From: Opitutia bacterium
Lineage (GTDB): Bacteria > Verrucomicrobiota > Verrucomicrobiia > Opitutales > Opitutaceae
Direction: 5' to 3'
Assembly (NCBI GenBank): GCA_025360615.1
Contig: JANYBX010000376.1
Location: 1 to 32,647 of the forward strand
Length of the DNA stretch: 32,647 nt
The notes under the pieces were generated by a model. It searched no databases and was not told the origin of the DNA. It saw only the letters and a program-made list of their open reading frames with translations. Positions 9,354 to 18,899 of the stretch are shown here, one piece after another. A program made the position numbers and the translations under genes. Position 1 is the first letter of the stretch, and every line of letters begins with the position of its first letter.

Positions 9354-10886
9354 ATGAAGAATTTGCCCCGCCTGTTCTTGCTCGCGTTCCTCGCCACCAC
9401 CCTGCGCGCCGACGTGAGCCTTGCCCCGCTTTTTACGGATCGCGCCGTGCTCCAGCGGGACAAGCCGCTCCCCGTGTGGGGTCTCGCGGACACCGGCGAG
9501 CACGTGCAGGTAACTTTCCGCGATCAGTCGCGCGGCACCACGACTGGAGCCGACGGACGCTGGATCGTGTTTCTCGATGCGTTGCCCGCCAACATCGAGG
9601 GAGCCGATCTCGTCGTCGCCGGGAAAAATACGCTCACAATCCACGACGTGCTCGTGGGCGAGGTGTGGCTCTGCTCCGGACAGTCGAACATGGAGTTCAT
9701 GGTCAAACAGGGTGACAACGCCGCCGCCGAAATCGCCGCCGCGAACTTTCCGTTTATCCGCCACGTCAAAATTAAGCACACGGTCGGTGCCAGCCCGGCC
9801 GACACGGTCAGCACGGGCGGATGGCAGGCGGCTTCGCCGGAGACGGCGGGCAATTTCACCGCCGCCGGCTATTTTTTCGCCCGCGATATTTTTAAAAAAC
9901 TTAACGTGCCGATCGGCATCGTGAACAGCACGTGGGGCGGCACGCCCGTCGAATCGTGGATGAGCCCGGCAGCCGTCGCGAGCGATCCAGCTTTCGCTTT
10001 CATCGCGGCGCGCTGGCAACAACGCGTGGCGGAGTATCCCGTGAAAAAACCCGCGTGGGACGCCAAGTTTGGCGACTGGCGACCGGCCGAGGCCGCGGCG
10101 AAAGCGCAAGGCACCGCCGCGCACGCCGCGTTTCTCAAACAACGTCCCTGGCAAAGTGCTCCGCGCGGCCCCGGCGATTCGTGGACGCCCACCAGCCTCT
10201 TCGACGGCATGATCAATCCGCTTCTGCCTTACGCGCTCCGCGGCGCACTCTGGTATCAGGGGGAGAGTAATTTCGACCACGCCTCCGAATATCATGCGCT
10301 CTTCGCCGCGATGATCACCGCGTGGCGCGCGCATTTCGGGCAGGGCGATTTCCCCTTCTACTGGGTGAGCCTCGCCAACTACAAAAACACGGGCGAAGAC
10401 AAGACCGGGCTCACGTATGCCTTCCTCCGCGAAGCGCAGGCCCAAACACTCACTCTGCCCAACACGGGCCAGGCCCTCGCGATCGATATCGGCGATCCCG
10501 ACGACATTCATCCGAAGAACAAGCAGGACGTCGGCCGCCGCCTCGCGCTGCTCGCGAAGAACCGCGTTTATGGGATCACGGGCGACGACACCGGCCCGAC
10601 ATTCGTCGGCGCCACGCGCGAAGGCGCCGTGCTGCGCGTGAAATTTATCCACGCCAGCGCGGGCCTCGTCGCGCATGACAAGCCGGTGCAATCGCTCGAG
10701 CTCGCCGGCGCGAACAAAGTTTTTTATCCCGCGACCGCGAAGATCGATCGCGACTCGCTGCTCGTGAGCGCACCCGAGGTGCAGGAGCCGGCGGCGGTGC
10801 GCTACGCGTGGAAAAATTTCCCCGAAGCCAATCTCTATAACGGCGCGGGCCTGCCCGCGGTGCCGTTTCGCTCGGATAGTTGGTGA
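9354..10886 (+). CDS. Secreted sialate O-acetylesterase family (SASA/SGNH) esterase
   Basis: The 510-residue protein belongs to the SGNH-fold SASA family, which removes O-acetyl groups from sugars. In plant-polysaccharide degraders these enzymes often act on acetylated hemicellulose or pectin, so sialate is not necessarily the substrate. It has a signal peptide (MKNLPRLFLLAFLATTLRA), a beta-sandwich start (LFTDRAVLQRDKPLPVWG), the nucleophile block LCSGQSNMEF (Ser111), WYQGESNFDHASEY (about 300-313), and DPDDIHPKNK with Asp384 and His386 completing the catalytic set. The ATG at 9354 is preferred because it starts the signal peptide; the ORF-track start at 9255 would overlap the divergent gene's control region. 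A family C REP doublet lies 14 bases past the stop. Confidence 0.9.
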   Translation: MKNLPRLFLLAFLATTLRADVSLAPLFTDRAVLQRDKPLPVWGLADTGEHVQVTFRDQSRGTTTGADGRWIVFLDALPANIEGADLVVAGKNTLTIHDVLVGEVWLCSGQSNMEFMVKQGDNAAAEIAAANFPFIRHVKIKHTVGASPADTVSTGGWQAASPETAGNFTAAGYFFARDIFKKLNVPIGIVNSTWGGTPVESWMSPAAVASDPAFAFIAARWQQRVAEYPVKKPAWDAKFGDWRPAEAAAKAQGTAAHAAFLKQRPWQSAPRGPGDSWTPTSLFDGMINPLLPYALRGALWYQGESNFDHASEYHALFAAMITAWRAHFGQGDFPFYWVSLANYKNTGEDKTGLTYAFLREAQAQTLTLPNTGQALAIDIGDPDDIHPKNKQDVGRRLALLAKNRVYGITGDDTGPTFVGATREGAVLRVKFIHASAGLVAHDKPVQSLELAGANKVFYPATAKIDRDSLLVSAPEVQEPAAVRYAWKNFPEANLYNGAGLPAVPFRSDSW

Positions 10887-10900
10887 GGCGGCGGTCGTGA

Positions 10901-10985
10901 GGTGGAGCGCGTTGACCTCACCGCGCTTTGGGATGCCGCATGAGGCCGGCCACGATCTAGCGGCTTGAGATCAAGCCGCTCCACC
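10901..10985. repeat. REP-like inverted doublet, family C (GTGG type)
   Basis: Two 27-base elements face each other, at 10901-10927 and 10959-10985. Each begins, on its own strand, with GGTGGAGCG. The right one forms a perfect 10-bp stem AGCGGCTTGA/TCAAGCCGCT. The left forms AGCGCG/CGCGCT with a longer loop. The stem-base differences between partners are compensated on both arms. The doublet lies between the convergent SGNH esterase and delta-60 genes, so it probably insulates their transcripts. Confidence 0.85.
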
Positions 10986-11016
10986 CCGGAGAGCCGTGCT
11001 ACACGGATCTGTTATT

Positions 11017-11037
11017 CAGCTCCACCTTATGGAGCTG
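11017..11037 (-). terminator. Stop-codon hairpin of the delta-60 gene
   Basis: CAGCTCCA pairs with TGGAGCTG around a 5-base loop, an 8-bp perfect stem. The TAA stop codon of the minus-strand delta-60 gene (11029-11027) lies in the loop. No T run follows on the minus strand, so it may act as an mRNA end-protecting structure. The adjacent family C doublet may do the terminating. Confidence 0.45.
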
Positions 11038-14000
11038 CGTAGATGTCGGCGAGGGCTTCGCCGGTCGTGCCGTTAGCTCCGGTGATTTCGAAGGTGTAGC
11101 CGCCGGGTGTGAGCGTCAGGAGGAGCGCGGCGTCCCTGCTGCCGGCGTCGAGGGCGAAGGCACCCGTGGCGGCCGCGGCGGTGGAGACGTCGCTACCGTT
11201 CCAGTTGTCGTTCGTGGCAATGAGCGCGCCCGCGGAGTCGTAAACCTTGAGCACGGGGTCGGCGAGTGCGTTGGTCACGCCGAACTTCGCGATTCCAGGG
11301 CCGACCGCGCGGATGAGGACGTGCTGCGTCGCGGGGGCGCCGTTGGCGGCGGTGATCACGAAGCCGCCGACGAGCGGAGCGCCGGGCGCGACGGGGGCGC
11401 GCGTGGAGAGGTTGCTGAAGCGCGGGGTGACGGTGGCGCCGTTGGCATCGTAAACTTCGGTGAGCACCACGCCGCCGCGGCCGGCGGCATCGGTGACCTG
11501 CGCGGTGTAGCCGCCGGCATCGAGGTTGAGCACGAGGGCGGCGTCTTTGCTGCCAACCGTGAGCGGGAACGCGCCGGTGGCGGCGGCCGTCGTGGAAACG
11601 TTGTTACCGCTCCAATCGTTGTTCTCGGTGATGAGCGCGCCGGTGCTGCTGTAGATTTTGAGCACGGGGTCGGCGAGCGCGCCGCCGACCCCGAAGCCGG
11701 TGAGGCCGGGGCCGATGGCGCGGATGAGCACGGCGCCGCCGGAGCTGTTGAAGCCGGTGATGGCGGTGCCATTGGCGGCGACTTGCGCGCGGGCTGAGAG
11801 GTTGATGAGGCGGATGGAGCCGCCGGCGATCGCGGGGTCGGCGGTGCCGACGCTGAGGGTGAGCGCGGCGCTGACATTGCCGCCGGCGTTGCTGGCGGTG
11901 ATGGTCACGGCGAAGTTGCCCGTCTCGGTGGGCGTGCCGGTGATGAGGCCGGTGGCGGAGTCGATGCTCAGGCCGGCGGGCAGGCCGATGGCGCTGTAAA
12001 CTGCGGCGGTGCCGTCGGCCGTGACGTAGCGGAAGCTTTTGCCGGCGGCGGCGCCGACGGTGCCGCTCGCACCAAGGACGGGCGTGACGGCGAAGTTGAA
12101 GGCTTGCTCGCTGCGGAGGAGGCCGGAGGAAGAGTTTTTCGAGGTGGGGGCGGTGCCGCTGGCGCGCACGTAGAAGGTGGTGCTGGCCGGAAGCGCGAGG
12201 CCGGTGAGTTCCCAGTTCGCGGGCACGGCGGCAACACGGTTCGCGGTGCCAAGCGTGGTCCAGGTGATGGCGTCGGTCGAAAACTCAAAGCGCACGGCGC
12301 TGACTTCGGGGCTGCTGCCGCCGCGCGTCCACGTGAGTTTTTGGCGGTCGGCGGAGGCGGAAACCTTCTGGGTGGCGAAGGTGGTGCCGACGCCGAGGCG
12401 GGCCAGGCGGTAGCGGGCTTGGCCGGTGACGGTGTTGAACAAACCGCCGAGGACCGGGGAACCTTCGCCTTGCAACGCGAGCGCGAGCACGGAGGCATCG
12501 GCGCCGGGATCGAAGGTGGCGTCGAGGGTGCCATCGGCGTTGAGGCGCGCGACGTTATTGCGGCCCGCGCTGCCGACGCTGGTGAACGTGCCGCCGAAGA
12601 TCAGCTTGCCGTCGACCGAGGCGACGAGGGCGACGACGGGGCCGTTGACGTTGGGGTTGAAGGCGGGGTCGAGCGTGCCATCGGAATTGAGGCGGGCGAG
12701 GCGGTTGCGCGCGACTCCGCCGATCGCGGTAAAGGAACCGGCGACGACGATCTTGCCATCGGGACGGAGCAGAAGGGCGCTGACCTGGCCGTTGGTCGCG
12801 GGGCTGAAGGCGGGGTCGAGCGTGCCATCGGAATTGAGGCGGGCGAGGTTGGAGCGCGGGGTGGCGCCGACGTTGTTGAAGGTGCCGCCGACGATGAGTT
12901 TTCCGTCAGCAGGCTGGAGTGCGAGAGCCGAGACGGCGCCGTCGAAATTGGGACTGTAGTTCGTATCGACGGTGCCGTCGGTCGCGAGGCGGGCGAGGCG
13001 GTTGCGGGGCACGCCGATGTTGGTGAAGCTGCCGCCGACGATGAGCTTGGTGTCGGCCTGCTGGACGAGCGCGGCGACGGGGCCGTTGGGATTGGGCGCG
13101 AAGGTAGGCACGACGTTGCCGTTGGCATCGAGCTGCGCGAGGTTGGCGATGGATGAACCGCCGATGTTGGCGAAGCTGCCGCCGACGATCAGGTTGGCGT
13201 CGGCCGCGAGGCTGGTGAAGGAACCGCCCACGAGCACGCTGCCGTCGGCGGGCGCGACCACCGCGAGCACATCGCCAGCGGGACCGGGATTAAAGGCGGT
13301 GCTGAGCGCGCCATCGCTGCCGACGAGGGCGAGGTGGTTCCGGGCGACCGCATTGAAGGCGGTGACGGGTTGGAGCGCGGTGAAGCTGCCGCCGAGCACG
13401 ATGGTGCCGTCGGAGGCGACGGCGATGGCGCGAACGAAGCTGTTGGGCCCGGGATTGAAATTGGAATCGACGCTGCCATCGGTGTTCAGGCGCGCGACGT
13501 AGGGACGGACGAAGGTGCCGCCGTTCGTGGGTTGCAGGACGGTGAAGGCGCCGCCGATGATGGGCTTGCCATCGGCGGGTTGCAGGGTGATCGCGTAAAT
13601 GGGGCCGTTGGCGGTCGGGACAAAGACGGTGTCGAGTTCACCTTTTTCTTTCGTCAGGCGCGCAATGTAGGCGCGTCCGGTGGTCGTCGATGCGCTGTTC
13701 GGCTGGAAGGAAACAAAATCGCCGCCGACGACGAGGTTGCCGTCGGGCTGGATGGCGAGGGCTCGCACGGCGGCGCTGGGCGTGGGATTGTAGGCGGTGT
13801 CGAGCTTACCGTCGGTGTTGAGGCGCGCGAGGTAGGTGCGAGCGGTGGTGGCGGTATCGCCGTTGGGCTGGAAGGTCGTGAACGCGCCGCCGACGATCAC
13901 CTTGTCGTCGTCCTGAATCGCGAGGGTGTAGACGGTGTCGCCGGGATAGGGGTCGTAGCTCGTGTCGAGCTTGCCGTCGGTGTTGAGGCGGGCGAGGCGG

Positions 14001-16897
14001 TAGCGCTTGACGCCGGCGACGGAATCGAAGGAGCCGCCGATGACGAATTTGCCATCGGATTGGCGCACGATGGCGTTGACGGTGCCGGCGGGCTGGGGAT
14101 CGAACGTCGGATCAAAGTTGCCGTCGGTTTTCAGGCGCACGAGGTAGTTGCCCGAGGTGCCGGCCTTGTTGGTGAAGGAGCCGGCGAGGATGATTTTTCC
14201 ATCGGACTGGACGAGGATGGCGTTGATCTGGCCGACGAGTTGGGAGACGGCGATGGCGGCGTTGAACGAGGCGCGCAGGGTGCTGTCGCGGTTGAACCAC
14301 GCGAAGACGTTCGCCTGCGGCACGGTGGTGCGCACGGGTTGCACGAGGACGGTGGCGACCGGGCCGTCGGCATTCGGCAGGAAGCCGGGGTCGGCCTCGC
14401 CGGTGGCGGTGAAACGCGCGAGGTTGGCGCTGCGTGAACCGCCGAAATTGCTGAAGGCGCCGGCGACGACGAGTTTGCCGTCGGGCTGCACGACGATGGT
14501 TTCCACCGAGCCGCCGTTCTTGGTGGTGGCGCTGGGATCGAAGGTCGGGTCAACGGTGCCGTCGGCATTAAGACGAACGTAGCGATTGGGCGTGAGCACG
14601 AGATCGCGACCGGCGGGCTGCAACGCCGTGAAGCCGCCGCCGACCAGAATCTTGCCGGAGGGCTGGACGAGCACGGTCGAGACTTGGCCGGACGAGTGGG
14701 GATCGAACGCGGCGTCGATAGTGCCGTCGGCCTTGATGCGAGCGAGGCGGCTGCGATCGGCGTTCTTGGTCGAATCGTCGCCGGGGCGGAAAAAAGTAAA
14801 CAGGCCGCCGGCGACGATGGCCCCATCGGCTTGGAGCGAGAGGGTGTTGACCATGCCGCCAGCGCGCGGGTTGTAGCCGGTGTCGAGGGAGCTGTCGGAG
14901 TTGAGGCGGGCGATGAAGTAGCGGGTGGCGACGGCGCTTTCCTTCGGCGCGATCAGGCTAAAGCTGCCGGCGATGACGATCTTGCCGTCGCCCTGGATGA
15001 CTTGGGCGACCACGGGGCCGTTGGTGAGCGGATAGTAGGAGGTGTCCACGGTGCCGTCGGGGTTGAGGCGCGCGCCATAGGGCCGGCGAACGGCGGCACC
15101 GGCGTTGGGGGCGAAGGCGGTGAAGCTGCCGCCGAGGAGAATTTTCTGGTCGGTCTGGATCGTGATGACCGCAGCCGCACTGTCGGCATTCGGATTGAAG
15201 GCGGTATCGAGCGTGCCGTCGGTCGCGAAGCGCGCGAAGTGACCGCGCGCGGTGAAGGTGCCGCTGTTGGGCGTGACGCCGGTGAAAGCGCCGGAAATGA
15301 TCACCTTCTGGTCCGCCTGCACGGCGATCGCCGTGACTTGACCGTTGGTGTTGGGATCGAAAGTCGAGTCGAGCGTGCCGTCGGTTTTGAGGCGCGCGAC
15401 GTTGTTGCGGATGACGCCGCCGATGTTCGTGAAGGTGCCGCCGATCAGGATTTTTTGATCGGCCTGAATGGCGACGGTGAAGATCGGGTTGTTGATATTC
15501 GGCGCGAACGTCGTGTCCACGGAGCCGTCGAGATTGAGGCGCGCGATGTAGGTGCGCGTGAGGCCGCCCATGACGGTGAAGCTGCCAACGAGGACGACTT
15601 TGCCATCCGTCTGGACGGCTTGGGCGAGCACGAGGCCGCTCGCCGCAGGATCGAGAGTGGTGTCGGGCGTGCCGTCGGCGTTGAGGCGGGCGACGCGGTT
15701 GCGGTTAACCGGATTGGCGGTCGAGCTGGTGCGGAGCTGGGTGAAATAGCCGCCGGCGACGATCCGGCCGTCGGGCTGCAACGCGATGGTCTGGATCGCG
15801 CCGTTCAAGAAGACGTTGAAGTTGCTGTCCACGGTGCCGTCGACGTTGAGGCGCGCGATGTAGGTGCGACCCGAAGCGCCGGCCGCGCCGCTCGGAAACA
15901 CGGAAGTAAACGCGCCCGCGAGAAGAAGGCGGCCGTCAGGTTGGAGGACGAGGGCGGAGACTTGGCCGCCGGCGTTGGGATTGTAGAAAGCGTCGATCGC
16001 GCCGGTCGAATCGAGCCGCGCGATCCGGCTGCGCGGCGTGGCCGTATCGCTGGCACCGGGCTGGAGGTTGCCAAAAGTGCCGCCAATGACGATCGCACCG
16101 TCGGTCTGCACCGCGATGGCGTGGACGGTGTTATCGGGCCGGGGATCGAAGGTCGAATCGAGGGTGTCGGATTTGAAGCGCGCGAGGTAGCGGCGCGCGG
16201 TCGCCACCGTGTCACCGGTCGGCTGGAAGGTGGTGAAACTGCCGCCGATGAGCAGCGAGCCATCGACTTGGCGGGCGAGGCTGAGCACCGCGCCGTTGGC
16301 GTTGGGATTGAAGGGCTCCAACGCGCCGGTCTTCGCGAGCCGCGCGAGGCGGTTGCGCGTGACGCCGCCCACTGTGGTGAACGAGCCACCGACGACAATG
16401 CGGTCGTCGGGCAACACGAGCAGCGCGTAAACTTCCGGGGCGAGTCCGCCGCCAAGATTGGGATCGAACGTGAGGTCGAGGGAGCCGTTGGTGTTCAGGC
16501 GGGCGATGCGATTGCGCGGGACGCCGCTGATCGTCGTGAAGGCGCCGCCGACGATAATTTTGCCGTCGGACTGCGCGGCCATGGCGAAGATCTGGCCGTT
16601 GGCGTTAGGGTCGAAATCGAAATCGAGCGTGCCATCGGCGTTGACGCGCGCGAGGTAGTTGCGGTCCACGTTGTCCACGGCGTTATTCGGCCGGATCGTG
16701 GTAAACGCGCCGCCTAGGATCACTTTGCCGCCGCTCTGCGGGAGCACGACGTTGACGACGCCGTTGACGTTCGGATCAAATCCTTCGCTCGCGGAAGGCT
16801 GGTTGGACTGGCCGAGGAGCGCGGTGCCCAGCGAAGCCAGGAGCATGACAGCGAGAAGACGAGCTTGCCGGAAACGGGGAGACAATGAGAACGACAT
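11027..16897 (-). CDS. Giant exported delta-60 repeat protein with Ig-like and paired C-terminal domains
   Basis: This 1956-residue protein starts with a signal peptide (MSFSLSPRFRQARLLAVMLL...LGQ) at ATG 16897; the longer ORF to 17122 would overlap the DUF4139 control region. It then has about 28 tandem units of roughly 50-65 residues of the form DGKIIVGGAFT...RNRLARLNTDGTLDxTFDPN, the delta-60 repeat that is predicted to form beta-propeller-like blades. A putative Ig fold follows (GKSFRYV...ITGTPTETGNFAVTITA). Two homologous domains of about 125 residues end the protein, each carrying HVLIRAVGPGIAKFG or AVLIRAIGPGLTGFG and then ADPVLK(I/V)Y. One repeat has lost its GG-x-F core (VLVQPVRTTVPQANVFAWF) and one junction is shortened (FTSLAADANLIVGGSF). 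A surface or secreted role is likely; no enzyme motif or sorting signal is seen. Confidence 0.9.
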   Translation of the reverse strand: MSFSLSPRFRQARLLAVMLLASLGTALLGQSNQPSASEGFDPNVNGVVNVVLPQSGGKVILGGAFTTIRPNNAVDNVDRNYLARVNADGTLDFDFDPNANGQIFAMAAQSDGKIIVGGAFTTISGVPRNRIARLNTNGSLDLTFDPNLGGGLAPEVYALLVLPDDRIVVGGSFTTVGGVTRNRLARLAKTGALEPFNPNANGAVLSLARQVDGSLLIGGSFTTFQPTGDTVATARRYLARFKSDTLDSTFDPRPDNTVHAIAVQTDGAIVIGGTFGNLQPGASDTATPRSRIARLDSTGAIDAFYNPNAGGQVSALVLQPDGRLLLAGAFTSVFPSGAAGASGRTYIARLNVDGTVDSNFNVFLNGAIQTIALQPDGRIVAGGYFTQLRTSSTANPVNRNRVARLNADGTPDTTLDPAASGLVLAQAVQTDGKVVLVGSFTVMGGLTRTYIARLNLDGSVDTTFAPNINNPIFTVAIQADQKILIGGTFTNIGGVIRNNVARLKTDGTLDSTFDPNTNGQVTAIAVQADQKVIISGAFTGVTPNSGTFTARGHFARFATDGTLDTAFNPNADSAAAVITIQTDQKILLGGSFTAFAPNAGAAVRRPYGARLNPDGTVDTSYYPLTNGPVVAQVIQGDGKIVIAGSFSLIAPKESAVATRYFIARLNSDSSLDTGYNPRAGGMVNTLSLQADGAIVAGGLFTFFRPGDDSTKNADRSRLARIKADGTIDAAFDPHSSGQVSTVLVQPSGKILVGGGFTALQPAGRDLVLTPNRYVRLNADGTVDPTFDPSATTKNGGSVETIVVQPDGKLVVAGAFSNFGGSRSANLARFTATGEADPGFLPNADGPVATVLVQPVRTTVPQANVFAWFNRDSTLRASFNAAIAVSQLVGQINAILVQSDGKIILAGSFTNKAGTSGNYLVRLKTDGNFDPTFDPQPAGTVNAIVRQSDGKFVIGGSFDSVAGVKRYRLARLNTDGKLDTSYDPYPGDTVYTLAIQDDDKVIVGGAFTTFQPNGDTATTARTYLARLNTDGKLDTAYNPTPSAAVRALAIQPDGNLVVGGDFVSFQPNSASTTTGRAYIARLTKEKGELDTVFVPTANGPIYAITLQPADGKPIIGGAFTVLQPTNGGTFVRPYVARLNTDGSVDSNFNPGPNSFVRAIAVASDGTIVLGGSFTALQPVTAFNAVARNHLALVGSDGALSTAFNPGPAGDVLAVVAPADGSVLVGGSFTSLAADANLIVGGSFANIGGSSIANLAQLDANGNVVPTFAPNPNGPVAALVQQADTKLIVGGSFTNIGVPRNRLARLATDGTVDTNYSPNFDGAVSALALQPADGKLIVGGTFNNVGATPRSNLARLNSDGTLDPAFSPATNGQVSALLLRPDGKIVVAGSFTAIGGVARNRLARLNSDGTLDPAFNPNVNGPVVALVASVDGKLIFGGTFTSVGSAGRNNVARLNADGTLDATFDPGADASVLALALQGEGSPVLGGLFNTVTGQARYRLARLGVGTTFATQKVSASADRQKLTWTRGGSSPEVSAVRFEFSTDAITWTTLGTANRVAAVPANWELTGLALPASTTFYVRASGTAPTSKNSSSGLLRSEQAFNFAVTPVLGASGTVGAAAGKSFRYVTADGTAAVYSAIGLPAGLSIDSATGLITGTPTETGNFAVTITASNAGGNVSAALTLSVGTADPAIAGGSIRLINLSARAQVAANGTAITGFNSSGGAVLIRAIGPGLTGFGVGGALADPVLKIYSSTGALITENNDWSGNNVSTTAAATGAFPLTVGSKDAALVLNLDAGGYTAQVTDAAGRGGVVLTEVYDANGATVTPRFSNLSTRAPVAPGAPLVGGFVITAANGAPATQHVLIRAVGPGIAKFGVTNALADPVLKVYDSAGALIATNDNWNGSDVSTAAAATGAFALDAGSRDAALLLTLTPGGYTFEITGANGTTGEALADIYAAP

Positions 16898-17161
16898 GAG
16901 GAAAGGCGGCGGGTGGGCGAAAAAAATCGGGAAATGGGTCGAAACCGAGCGAAAGCCGTGGTCGCGAAGAGGCTTGGGGCCCACTCGGCGAGACGACCGT
17001 TGCAACGGCAAGGGCAGACACATTTTAGTCCTCGCGGCCTCGGCGCAAGTTCCGAAAATCTCCCGTCCCGGGCTCCGGCGCGCGCCAGTCTGACGGCTCC
17101 AGCCCAGAAAAATCCCTTCCAAACCGGGTTAGCTCACCCCCTCGCCCCCTCCCCTCTCGCC

Positions 17162-18826
17162 ATGAAAATCCCCCTGCCGTTCGCCTCGCTCGCGCTCCTG
17201 TTTGCCCTCGGCTCCCTCGCCGCCGCACCCGTCGATTCCCGCCTGACCGCCGTCACCGTTTACGCGGATCGCGCCGTCGTCACCCGCACCGCCGCGCTCG
17301 ACCTCGCCCCTGGCGCTGTCGAAATCACCTTCGAAAAATTGCCAGCCACGCTGCTCGACCAATCGCTCCAAGTCTCCGGTCGCGGCACCGCCGAGGCCAC
17401 GATCCTCGATGTGACCGCCCGCACGGCCTACCTCGACTTCACGCCCAACGAGCGGGTGAAAACCCTCGAGGACGAGCTCCGCGGCCTCGGCAAACAGCGC
17501 CGCGCCCTCGATGACCGCGCCAAGCTCCTCGACGCCCAGCGCACCTCCGTCGAGCGCATCGAGGCCTCCCTCGTTTCCCCGCCGACGAAGGACGCCCCCC
17601 GCCCCGCCCTCGCCGATCTCACCACGGCCCTCGCGTTCGTGACCGAGCAACGCGCCAGGATTTCCGCCGAGGTCGCCACCCTCGATGAGCAACGCGCCGC
17701 GCTCGTCGAAAAAATCACGGCCGTCGAGCAGCAGCTCAACCAGCTCCGCGGCGCCGGCGGGCGAAACTACAAAACCGTGACCGTGCGCCTCGACGCCAAG
17801 TCCGCCGGCAAACTCGATCTCGCCCTCAGCTACGCCCTGCCCGGCGCCAGCTGGTCGCCAAGCTACGATGCCCGCGTGCTCAGCGGCGAACACGCCGTCG
17901 AGCTGAGTTATTTTGGCGTCATCCGCCAAAATACCGGCGAAGACTGGAAAGACATCGCCCTCACCCTCTCGACCGCGCGCCCCAGCCTGGGCGGAGCGGC
18001 CCCGCAGCTCGCACCCTGGGCGCTGGATGTTTTTGTGCCGCGACTGATGCGGGCCGATGCGAACGACGCCATCGTGTTGAGCCCGTTCGAGGTGAAAACA
18101 AAAGAGGCCCGCAGCCTCAACGCTCCCGCCGCTGCCGGCGGCAAACTGGCCTTTGCCGAGCCCCGCGAGCGCGACGCCTCCCTCGCCCAAGCCACGGTCG
18201 AGAACGCCTCCACCAGCGCCTCCTTTAAAATCGCCACGACCGCCACCGTGCCCAGCGACAACTCCCCGCAGAAAGTTCCCATCACCTCCGCGCGCCTCGC
18301 GACTGCGCCCGAATATTCGACCGTGCCCAAGCGCCTCGCCGCGGCGTTTCTCACCGCCGACGTCACCAACACCTCCGACTTCCCGCTGCTCGGCGGCGCG
18401 ATGCACGTGTTTCTCGACGGCACCTTCGTCGCGACGAGCTCACTGCGCACCGTGATGCCCGGCGAGAAATTCGACCTCGCCCTCGGCGCCGACGAAGGCC
18501 TCGCCGTGAAACACAAACGCGTGACGCGTTTCACCGAGGACACGGGCCTCACCAACAGCGGCAAACGCATCACCTACGAATACCTCCTCACGATCCAGAA
18601 CAACAAGAAGACCGCCGAGCACGTGATCGTCTCCGATCAGGTGCCCGTTTCGCGGAATGAAAAGATCGTCGTCAAAATCCACGCCCCCGACGCGAAGGAC
18701 GTGAAGCCCGCCGCCGACGGCACGCTCAAGTGGACGCTCGACCTCAAGCCCGCCGAGAAACGCGAGCTCACGGTCAAGTTCTCCGTCGATTATCCCAACG
18801 AGGTAAACGTGACCGGCCTCGATTGA
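17162..18826 (+). CDS. DUF4139 / mucoidy-inhibitor-like protein with a VLSPFEV linker motif
   Basis: The 554-residue protein has a signal peptide (MKIPLPFASLALLFALGSLAAA), an N-terminal DUF4140 domain (VDSRLTAVTVYADRAVVTR), a heptad-rich coiled coil at about 98-197, and the C-terminal DUF4139 domain (YALPGASWSPSYDARV, FGVIRQNTGEDWKDIALTLSTA, then YEYLLTIQNNKKTAEHV). This is the family named after mucoidy inhibitor A; the molecular function is unknown and a periplasmic or surface role is inferred. A linker of about 75 residues between the DUF4139 halves contains DAIVLSPFEVKTKE (about 302-315), a sequence resembling the start of Opitutaceae TonB-dependent receptors. The ATG at 17162 opens the signal peptide; the ORF-track start at 16913 lies in divergent upstream DNA. 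It ends at a strong hairpin. Confidence 0.87.
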   Translation: MKIPLPFASLALLFALGSLAAAPVDSRLTAVTVYADRAVVTRTAALDLAPGAVEITFEKLPATLLDQSLQVSGRGTAEATILDVTARTAYLDFTPNERVKTLEDELRGLGKQRRALDDRAKLLDAQRTSVERIEASLVSPPTKDAPRPALADLTTALAFVTEQRARISAEVATLDEQRAALVEKITAVEQQLNQLRGAGGRNYKTVTVRLDAKSAGKLDLALSYALPGASWSPSYDARVLSGEHAVELSYFGVIRQNTGEDWKDIALTLSTARPSLGGAAPQLAPWALDVFVPRLMRADANDAIVLSPFEVKTKEARSLNAPAAAGGKLAFAEPRERDASLAQATVENASTSASFKIATTATVPSDNSPQKVPITSARLATAPEYSTVPKRLAAAFLTADVTNTSDFPLLGGAMHVFLDGTFVATSSLRTVMPGEKFDLALGADEGLAVKHKRVTRFTEDTGLTNSGKRITYEYLLTIQNNKKTAEHVIVSDQVPVSRNEKIVVKIHAPDAKDVKPAADGTLKWTLDLKPAEKRELTVKFSVDYPNEVNVTGLD

Positions 18827-18830
18827 GAAA

Positions 18831-18858
18831 AGCAGCCATCGAGGTTTCGATGGCTGCT
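18831..18858 (-). terminator. Perfect 12-bp hairpin between convergent genes
   Basis: AGCAGCCATCGA pairs perfectly with TCGATGGCTGCT around the loop GGTT. On the minus strand the stem is followed by TTTTCTC, so it is an intrinsic terminator for the outer-membrane-protein gene, 41 bases past its stop. It begins 4 bases after the DUF4139 stop, so it may also end or protect that transcript. Confidence 0.85.
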
Positions 18859-18899
18859 CGGGAGATCTACCTCCGGCTGCTCGATGATGCGTTCGCCGC

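Noticed and set aside
11027-16700. Regular repeats suggesting CRISPR or satellite DNA
   Set aside because: The period is a multiple of three, the frame is open throughout and the peptide repeat is the known delta-60 unit.
14684-16717. 677-residue plus-strand ORF rich in Gly, Ala, Val, Glu and Arg
   Set aside because: It is the antisense shadow of the delta-60 gene; its apparent repeats mirror that gene's repeats, and no signal or family motif is seen. The ORFs at 12104-13156 and 13334-14437 are rejected for the same reason.
16898-17161. Promoters in the divergent delta-60/DUF4139 gap
   Set aside because: Only a weak TTGCAA with a TTTTAG 17 bases on was found; this is not above chance in such a gap.
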